Source: CAZWVM01 sp964637705 (GTDB lineage: Bacteria > UBA8481). From it: 27,492 nt of DNA. Of this stretch, positions 23,226-27,492 are shown piece after piece (the stretch's first letter is position 1; each line of letters opens with the position of its first letter). The stretch is taken from the NCBI GenBank assembly GCA_964637705.1, contig CAZWVM010000022.1, positions 1 through 27,492 of the forward strand, read 5' to 3'. A program made the position numbers and the translations under genes. The notes under the pieces were generated by a model that ran no database searches, was not told the DNA's origin, and saw only the letters and a program-made list of their open reading frames with translations.

Positions 23226-23711
23226 ATGCCCGAAAAGCCAATGGAATTGAAGTATACACCGGAGCAGTTTCGTCGCGTCTGGAAAGACATCATCGAGGCC
23301 GAGTTGAATTGGGCGGAAAAGGTCGGCATCGGGAGCAGTTGCTGTGAGACGGACAAGCGTGCTCTAGCGGATTGCGTGCACAGAGTTCTGACCGATAAGA
23401 AGCGACTCGAGGATCATCACGGCGACCTGCATTCGCTCAAGGTGTTCTCTCTCACGTCGCACTGGATCGCCAAAATCAAGCCGTTCAGGGTTAGGGATAC
23501 GGTGCTGACAAGAAAATGCACCAGTCAATTCTGGGTACGCTGGTTCAATGAGAGTCTGGCGATCGCATATGCCATAGAGAGCAGCGGCAAGAGCGTCAAG
23601 TGCCTGAACGGGCAGTTCCTGCGTGATCTACGCTATTCGCTGCGAAACAGGGATCTCTCGAGTTCGGCGCTGATCCTGCTTTTTGAAGGCATATCGCTGC
23701 ATCTGAACTAG
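23226..23711 (+). CDS. Accessory protein B, 161 aa (unknown)
   Basis: The ATG at 23226 lies three bases after the preceding stop; no separate strong ribosome-binding site is seen, suggesting coupling. The 161-aa product is helical, with a Cys pair (SSCCETDKR near 37-45), a Trp-rich first third, a central basic stretch (IAKIKPFRVRDTVLTRK) and a C-terminal helical domain (LRDLRYSLRNRDLSSSALILLFEG). No signal or membrane segment is present. Located between lysis genes and integrase, with its own promoter, it is a typical place for lysogenic-conversion or defence genes. I do not recognise the family. Confidence 0.7.
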   Translation: MPEKPMELKYTPEQFRRVWKDIIEAELNWAEKVGIGSSCCETDKRALADCVHRVLTDKKRLEDHHGDLHSLKVFSLTSHWIAKIKPFRVRDTVLTRKCTSQFWVRWFNESLAIAYAIESSGKSVKCLNGQFLRDLRYSLRNRDLSSSALILLFEGISLHLN

Positions 23712-23738
23712 ACGCGATCGCGCCCGCCGGGGCCGCGG

Positions 23739-23969
23739 CTACTGGATCGTCTCGATCGAGCCGCTGACGTCGGCGCGGACGTCGCCTTCGATGTAGGCGC
23801 TAATACCCCCCCTGGTTTCGGTGGAGACGTAGACGGGCGTGCCGGGCGTCGTGACGACGTGGACGCGCGGCCGCGAGACGATGAGCGCCGCGATGACGAT
23901 GCAGGCGCCGAGGAAGAGCGCGGCGAGCAGCTGGTCCGACGCGCGGACGCGATTCACGAAATTCTTCAT
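23739..23969 (-). CDS. Small membrane protein, 76 aa
   Basis: On the minus strand the ATG at 23969 follows AGGGAGG, which overlaps the stop of the upstream gene. The frame is open further upstream, but that start is only supported by this site. One membrane segment lies at about residues 14-34 (LLAALFLGACIVIAALIV), followed by a short periplasmic or cytoplasmic beta-type tail (VHVVTTPGTPVYVSTET). A run of seven G on the coding strand (near 23806-23813) is a possible slippage site. It is the last of three leftward genes starting with integrase. Function unknown. Confidence 0.6.
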   Translation of the reverse strand: MKNFVNRVRASDQLLAALFLGACIVIAALIVSRPRVHVVTTPGTPVYVSTETRGGISAYIEGDVRADVSGSIETIQ

Positions 23970-23971
23970 GA

Positions 23972-24265
23972 CTACCTCCCTTGATGTTGCCAGCAGAAGC
24001 TGGAGCCGGGTTCCGATTTGCGCGAGCACTGCGAGCCGCGGCGAGTCGTGGCCGCGCAGCGGCGGGCGGCGGGTTCCGTGGTTGGCGCGGCCGCGGCGGC
24101 AGCGGCAGACGCGGCAGGATCCGCCGGTGCGACCGCGGCCGGTGGCGCGCCCGGCGTTGCGGCGGGGATCGTGCCGGCGCCGAGGCGGAGACCGATATCC
24201 AGGACGAGGAGCGCGGCGAGGGCGTGGTGGATCGTGAGGCTGGCGCGGCCGCGCGTGTCGTCCAT
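23972..24265 (-). CDS. Membrane-anchored zinc-knuckle protein (DUF5763-like C-terminus)
   Basis: The ATG at 24265 gives 97 aa; a TTG at 24301 overlapping the integrase stop would add 12. An N-terminal hydrophobic helix (ALAALLVLDIGLRLG) is followed by a Pro/Ala linker and a compact Cys/His module, C-x9-C-x10-C-x2-H, with the GSQC and FCWQH elements. This resembles the small DUF5763-type modules common in phage and bacterial proteins, presumed to bind zinc. The stop codon overlaps the ribosome-binding site of the next leftward gene. The role is unknown. Confidence 0.62.
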   Translation of the reverse strand: MDDTRGRASLTIHHALAALLVLDIGLRLGAGTIPAATPGAPPAAVAPADPAASAAAAAAAPTTEPAARRCAATTRRGSQCSRKSEPGSSFCWQHQGR

Positions 24266-24290
24266 GGGATGAGCATAGCGCGCGGCATGG

Positions 24291-25241
24291 TCAGAGTTCA
24301 ATCCCCATGCCGTCGACGGGCGAGAGCGCGGACTGCGCGGCCGCGGCCTGGTTCGAGTAGAGACGCGCGTAGTGGAGGCTCATCGTCGGCGTCGCGTGGC
24401 CGAGCGCGGCCTGGATAAGCCCGGCTGAGGCGCCGCGCGCGCAGGCCTGTTGCGCCCAGGAGTGGCGCCAGCGGTGCGGCAGGATCGAGAAGCCGCAGAG
24501 GCGGGACGCTCGCTTCAGACGCGTTCGGACACCCTCGACCGTCAGCGGGAAGAGCAGATCGTCGGCGCCGAGTTCGGCCAGGCGCGCCCGCGTCGCGGCC
24601 GCGAGATCGTGGCCCAGGCCGACGCGGCGGATCCGGCCGCCCTTGCCGATGACGACGACCGAGAGAACGCCGTCGACCTCGGAAAAGTCGCGCGCACGGC
24701 AGCCGACGAGTTCGGAGACGCGAAGACCTGAATCGAGTAGAAATGCGATCATAAAGCGGGTGCCGCGCGGCGTGGCCTTGAAGGCCTTGAAGATCTGCGC
24801 AACCGTCAGCGCTTTGATGCCGCCGGCCGCGCGGCGGGCACGCAGCCGCGAGACGTCGATCGCGGCGCCGCGCCTGGCGCACCAACGCGCCCAGGTATAG
24901 ACGTGGCCCAGGTAGGTTCCGATCGAGGCCCTGGCGAGGCCGCGGCGCGCGTACAGGGCCTCGGCGTACTCGAGGAGGAGATCGGTCGAGAGCGGGCGCG
25001 CGGCCGCGAAGCGCGCGAAGAGATCGAGGCAGACGGTATACGCGCGGATTGTGTAGGGGGAGACACAGCGCGCGTGCAGTTCGCGCAGGTAGATGGCAAT
25101 GTACCGGGGGATATCGGAATCCGATTTTTCCACAATCGCGGCATCGGCCGCCGATCCGACAGCTTTTTCTGGCTGAAATCTATTGACATTATCTGAAACG
25201 GCCCGTATAACCCTGTCTAGCCATGACGGTTTTATCGTCAT
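24291..25241 (-). CDS. int: Tyrosine-family site-specific integrase
   Basis: This 316-aa enzyme recombines phage attP with the chromosomal attB and with accessory factors reverses it. The catalytic set is complete: R174 in SGLRVSEL, K200 in VVIGKGG, H256-x-x-R259 in LPHRWRHSWA, H282 in LGH, and the nucleophile Y291 in LHYARLY. An N-terminal SAM-like core-binding domain occupies about 40-130; residues 1-40 are an extension that may bind arm sites. The ATG at 25241 follows a near-perfect AAGGAGGTG site. The gene reads leftward away from the att site 90 bases upstream, as usual for integrases at prophage ends. Confidence 0.95.
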   Translation of the reverse strand: MTIKPSWLDRVIRAVSDNVNRFQPEKAVGSAADAAIVEKSDSDIPRYIAIYLRELHARCVSPYTIRAYTVCLDLFARFAAARPLSTDLLLEYAEALYARRGLARASIGTYLGHVYTWARWCARRGAAIDVSRLRARRAAGGIKALTVAQIFKAFKATPRGTRFMIAFLLDSGLRVSELVGCRARDFSEVDGVLSVVVIGKGGRIRRVGLGHDLAAATRARLAELGADDLLFPLTVEGVRTRLKRASRLCGFSILPHRWRHSWAQQACARGASAGLIQAALGHATPTMSLHYARLYSNQAAAAQSALSPVDGMGIEL

Positions 25242-25290
25242 TCCGCACCTCCTTGTGGGTGCAGAATTTTAAATGGCTTGTCAAGAGCAG

Positions 25291-25321
25291 TCGCGAAAAC
25301 GCACTCAGCGCATTTTCGTGA
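25291..25321. repeat. Palindrome beside attR
   Basis: This 31-base near-palindrome has arms GCGAAAACGC-like and GCGCATTTTCG-like around CTC, with three imperfect pairs, one of them a G-T pair. It lies nine bases before the tRNA fragment and 50 bases upstream of the integrase start. It may be an integrase or excisionase arm site, or an operator controlling integrase. Confidence 0.5.
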
Positions 25322-25329
25322 ACCGTTAG

Positions 25330-25371
25330 CTCTTAACCAGCGGGCCGCAGGTTCGAGTCCTGCTCGGTCCA
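25330..25371 (+). repeat. attR: attR: displaced 3' half of tRNA-Lys(CTT)
   Basis: From an anticodon-loop CTCTTAA (25330-25336) the sequence follows a tRNA to its discriminator base: anticodon-stem CCAGC, variable loop GGGCC, T-arm GCAGG-TTCGAGT-CCTGC (25347-25363), acceptor strand TCGGTCC and A25371. CCA is not encoded. The D-arm and 5' acceptor strand are absent upstream, where only a weak GTTAG could pair. This is the expected leftover when a phage inserts in a tRNA gene and supplies a replacement 3' end at the other border. Crossover at the anticodon loop is a common integrase choice. The intact tRNA should lie beyond the left edge. Confidence 0.82.
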
Positions 25372-25476
25372 CTTCTCTTTTCAGGTTGCCCCCGTCCTCC
25401 TTTCATTCGTTCATCGTGAGTTCAGGATTCTCTGTCGAGAGGGACCTCTCTTCCGGTGCGAACCTCCGAAAAACTG

Positions 25477-25489
25477 GCGCGCTTCGCGC
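25477..25489 (+). terminator. Weak GC hairpin downstream of tRNA remnant
   Basis: GCGCG and CGCGC pair around CTT, with possible flanking pairs AC/GT, and TTTG follows a few bases later. It may be the terminator of the original tRNA gene. Stem length and T-run are both marginal. Confidence 0.3.
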
Positions 25490-25549
25490 AGGTTTGTCGC
25501 AATCCTAAATCTGGAAAATCCGCCCCCCCTCGACGATAATTAACTACCC

Positions 25550-26689
25550 ATGAAATTGGTCCGGAACTCCAAGACGCGTCGGCCTCCGCCCCCCGTTCCC
25601 TCGCGCCCGTCCGCGCCCCTCCCGGCGCGCACCCGTCGGCTTCCGCGCCCGGCGCTCCTCGTCGCCCTCGTCCTCGGCGCGCTCGCCGCGCTTCTGACCG
25701 GGCACCGCTTCGCCGAACCGGCCGAGGCCGGAGCCTCCTCGCCCGTCCCGGCGCGGCTTCTCCTCACGCGCGACTACGACCGCCTCTGCCAGGGCGCCGG
25801 CTGGCGTGAGCCGATGGATCTCTCGATCGGCGCGCCCGAGTTCCCCTCGACGCCCTCGCAACCCATCGACTGGGACCGTGCCGAACGGCGGATCCGGGAG
25901 GTCATTGCGCGGAGCGCGAACGTCAGGATCGGGCTCGTCGTGCGCGACCTCTCCTCCGACCGCCGCATCGCGATCCGCGCGAACGAGAAGTTCGCCTCGG
26001 CCTCGCTCGTCAAGATCCCGCTGCTCATCACTCTGTACCGCGATCTCGCCGACGGAAAGATCTCCGCCAACCGCGGCGCGGATTTCATGGAGCGCCACCG
26101 CGCGGGCGGGTCGGGGCAGCTGAAGGCCGAACCCGCCGGGGTCAAGGTCAACCTCCGCGACCTCGTCTACCTCATGCTCCAGCACAGCGACAACACCGCC
26201 ACGAACATCCTCGCCGACCTCGTCGGCTACGACCACGTCACGCGCCTCTGCGCCTCCATGGGATGGACGAAGACGGACTTCGTCAGGCCGGTGATGGCCC
26301 TGGAGTTGCGGGGTAGGGGCATCGAGAATTGGACGACGCCGGCGGAGATGGCGGACATGGTGGAGAAGATGTACAAGGGGTCGCTCGTCTCCCGCCCGGC
26401 CTCGGCGGAGATGATCCGCTTCATGCTGAACCCGCCCATCAACGACCGGCTGCCCCGGCACCTGCCCGCGCGCATCGACGTCGTTCACAAGACGGGACTC
26501 ATCTTCGACAACGCCCACGACGTCGGCATCCTCTACCTGCCGGGGCGGCAACCCGTTCTCGTCTCCGCCTTCGCCGATCGCATCGGTACGCGCTACATGG
26601 ACGCCAAGCAGGCGCTCGCTTCGATCGCGCGTGTCCTCTACGAGGAAGCCACGCCCCGCTCCGCCCGCGAAACCGGCCGCCGCCGGTAG
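25550..26689 (+). CDS. Class A beta-lactamase-fold serine hydrolase (host)
   Basis: This 379-aa host protein has a basic, proline-rich N-terminus, a membrane segment or signal anchor at about 34-51 (ALLVALVLGALAALL), and an extracytoplasmic serine hydrolase domain from about residue 110. Active-site motifs of the penicillin-recognising superfamily are in order: S152-L-V-K155, S213-D-N215 and K314-T-G316. The omega-loop motif ExxLN of true class A beta-lactamases is not evident; the region reads RPVMALELRGRGIENWTT. It may therefore be a peptidoglycan-related hydrolase rather than a resistance enzyme. Codon style differs from the phage, with no GCGGCCGC. The ATG at 25550 lacks a clear ribosome-binding site. 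Confidence 0.85.
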   Translation: MKLVRNSKTRRPPPPVPSRPSAPLPARTRRLPRPALLVALVLGALAALLTGHRFAEPAEAGASSPVPARLLLTRDYDRLCQGAGWREPMDLSIGAPEFPSTPSQPIDWDRAERRIREVIARSANVRIGLVVRDLSSDRRIAIRANEKFASASLVKIPLLITLYRDLADGKISANRGADFMERHRAGGSGQLKAEPAGVKVNLRDLVYLMLQHSDNTATNILADLVGYDHVTRLCASMGWTKTDFVRPVMALELRGRGIENWTTPAEMADMVEKMYKGSLVSRPASAEMIRFMLNPPINDRLPRHLPARIDVVHKTGLIFDNAHDVGILYLPGRQPVLVSAFADRIGTRYMDAKQALASIARVLYEEATPRSARETGRRR

Positions 26690-26903
26690 ATCCCGCCGAA
26701 CCGCCTTTCACCCGGTCGACGAATCCGGCCCGGTAACCTGCTGAAAAGTACAAAATCGCTACAGAAGTACGTGCCTGTACTTGCGATGGGTAATGACCGA
26801 CCTGAAAATACATCAGTTGGATATTGGCACGCTTCCTGCTCTAAAGAGGCTCACGAAATCCTATCCGCCGGAATCGAGGCGGAAGAAACGGAGCGAAGGA
26901 ACC
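26690..26903 (+). other. recA upstream region
   Basis: The 214 bases between the hydrolase gene and recA contain an AT-rich part (26740-26830) with a copy of AAGTAC at 26746-26751 and an AAGTAC/GTACTT inverted repeat at 26765-26782. No protein gene is supported here; a 60-codon open frame at 26771-26953 runs into recA in the wrong frame. Confidence 0.6.
26765..26782. promoter_or_regulatory. Inverted repeat AAGTAC-N6-GTACTT, possible LexA operator
   Basis: A perfect 6-bp inverted repeat lies 122 bases before the recA start, in the AT-rich promoter region, and an extra half-site AAGTAC lies 19 bases before it. recA is usually under LexA control, and LexA boxes are short inverted repeats that vary by phylum. 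The position fits an SOS operator, but the motif is not one I can match with certainty. Confidence 0.45.
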
Positions 26904-27492
26904 ATGGTGGCGAAGAACGAGGCGACGAACGTGTCGGAAGCGAAGGCCGATGAGCGCCGGGGCAAGGCGCTGGCGGCGGCGATGGAGCAGATCACGCGCG
27001 ATTTCGGAAAGGGCGCGGTCATGAGGCTGGGTGACCGGGACAACTCGATCGAGGTCGAGGCGGCGTCGACCGGCATTCTCGGCCTGGACATGGCCCTGGG
27101 CGTCGGAGGACTCCCCAAGGGCCGCATCATCGAAGTTTTCGGGCCGGAGTCGGGAGGCAAGACGACGCTTTGCCTGCATGCGGTCGCGGCGGTCCAGCGC
27201 GCCGGCGGCACGGCCGCCTTCATCGACGCCGAGCACGCGCTCGATCCCGTCTACGCCTCCAAACTCGGTGTTCAGCTCGATTCGCTCCTCGTCTCCCAGC
27301 CCGGTACGGGCGAGGAGGCACTGGAGATCACGGACTCGCTCGTGCGCTCCGGCGCCATCGACATCCTCGTCATCGACTCCGTCGCCGCCCTGGTCCCGAA
27401 GGCCGAGATCGAGGGCGAGATGGGTGACCAGCACATGGGGTTGCAGGCGCGGCTCATGAGCCAGGCCCTGCGCAAGCTCACCGCCAGCGTCT
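26904..27492 (+). CDS. recA: Recombinase RecA, 3' truncated by window
   Basis: The first 196 codons of RecA, the ATP-dependent strand-exchange protein and LexA/repressor co-protease, run to the window edge without a stop. The ATG at 26904 follows GAAGGA. Diagnostic parts: AMEQITRDFGKGAVMRLG (about 26-43), Walker A GPESGGKTT at 80-88 (K86, T87), DAEHALDPVYA with the catalytic glutamate, Walker B-type LVIDSVAAL, and EIEGEMGDQHMGLQARLMSQ of loop L1 and beyond. The N-terminal extension is about 14 residues longer than E. coli RecA. The missing part should hold loop L2 and the C-terminal domain. Confidence 0.97.
   Translation, partial: MVAKNEATNVSEAKADERRGKALAAAMEQITRDFGKGAVMRLGDRDNSIEVEAASTGILGLDMALGVGGLPKGRIIEVFGPESGGKTTLCLHAVAAVQRAGGTAAFIDAEHALDPVYASKLGVQLDSLLVSQPGTGEEALEITDSLVRSGAIDILVIDSVAALVPKAEIEGEMGDQHMGLQARLMSQALRKLTASV

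Larger units (their letters stand above)
1..25371. mobile_element. Right-hand part of a temperate podovirus-like prophage
   Basis: The segment contains portal, scaffold, capsid, tail, ejection, lysis and integrase genes in phage order, and it ends at a displaced tRNA 3' half next to chromosomal genes. The left boundary is outside the window, as are terminase, replication and repressor genes. Almost all late genes run rightward and overlap, while the integrase group runs leftward from the right end. The phage DNA is rich in GCGGCCGC, mostly from alternating GCG and GCC alanine codons, and the flanking host DNA lacks this octamer. Whether the prophage is intact cannot be judged, but no late gene in view is visibly broken. 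Confidence 0.93.
25242..25549. other. Intergenic region holding prophage right boundary
   Basis: These 308 bases contain no supported protein gene. They hold, in order, the integrase ribosome-binding site and an AT-rich leader (minus strand), a near-perfect palindrome (25291-25321), the tRNA 3' half (25330-25371), a GC hairpin (25477-25489) and host sequence up to the beta-lactamase-fold gene. Open frames across it translate tRNA sequence and are rejected. Confidence 0.75.

Noticed and set aside
25263..25287. TTGACA on the minus strand before integrase
   Set aside because: The AT-rich TAAAAT that follows is only seven bases away, and no -10 element exists at a normal spacing, so a standard promoter cannot be called.
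25278..25508. 76-codon open frame across the att site
   Set aside because: It translates the tRNA 3' half (the familiar NQRAAGSSPARST pattern) and has no independent support.
26672..26687. ACCGG/CCGGT hairpin at the end of the hydrolase gene
   Set aside because: It lies within the coding end, has only five base pairs and no T-run, so terminator function is not supported.
26771..26953. 60-codon frame before recA
   Set aside because: It crosses the candidate operator and enters recA in the wrong frame; it has no protein-like features.
27141..27167. Walker A of RecA reads GPESGGKTT instead of the E. coli GPESSGKTT
   Set aside because: A glycine at this position is known in RecA of other bacteria, so it is ordinary variation.
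1..27492. CRISPR array
   Set aside because: No set of regularly spaced direct repeats was found; repeated GCGGCCGC tracts are codon-related.

Overview
The window is the right-hand part of an integrated, very GC-rich, podovirus-like prophage (1 to about 25371), followed by about 2.1 kb of host chromosome ending inside recA. The host is a high-GC bacterium. The recA fragment and a class A beta-lactamase-fold gene are clearly bacterial, but I cannot assign a phylum from sequence alone. The left prophage end (terminase, replication, repressor) lies outside the window.

Layout, left to right. 1-4690: head module (end of an unknown gene, portal, small proteins, scaffold, major capsid). A strong hairpin with a GCGA loop follows the capsid gene. 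4758-9593: probable head-tail adaptor and a block of fibre or tail-decoration genes (beta-helix, Ig/cadherin-like, repeat fibre). 9586-13302: 910-aa beta-rich tail protein and small beta-sandwich or coiled-coil proteins. 13305-21089: three ejection (internal virion) proteins, the last a 1898-aa polyvalent protein holding a phosphoribosyltransferase (PRTase) domain, an HEXXH zincin domain and a long C-terminal domain. 21114-22726: lysis cassette (membrane protein, M15-type endolysin, holin-like protein, overlapping spanin-like pair). 22992-23711: lower-GC two-gene accessory operon with its own candidate promoter and operator. 24291-25241 (minus): tyrosine integrase, followed leftward by two small membrane-protein genes. 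25330-25371: 3' half of a tRNA-Lys(CTT), read as attR.

Nearly all late genes overlap their neighbours by 1-8 nt (TGATG, TAATG, GTGA, ATGA), so the late region looks like one translationally coupled rightward operon. The order portal, scaffold, capsid, adaptor, tail, internal proteins, lysis resembles T7-like podoviruses. The integrase and tRNA att site show that this one is temperate.

The most unusual signal is inside the giant gene. A lower-GC island carries the core of the PRTase domain and, directly behind it in another frame, a 78-codon ORF with a strong ribosome-binding site. By hand count its GC3 is 55/78, against 32/79 for the giant frame over the same bases. This looks like a two-part cassette (PRTase plus small partner) inserted into, or overprinted on, a virion effector gene. 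Composition also marks the fibre block, the 3' end of the 474-aa gene and the accessory operon as separately acquired: the octamer GCGGCCGC, frequent in the rest of the phage, is absent from them and from the host flank.
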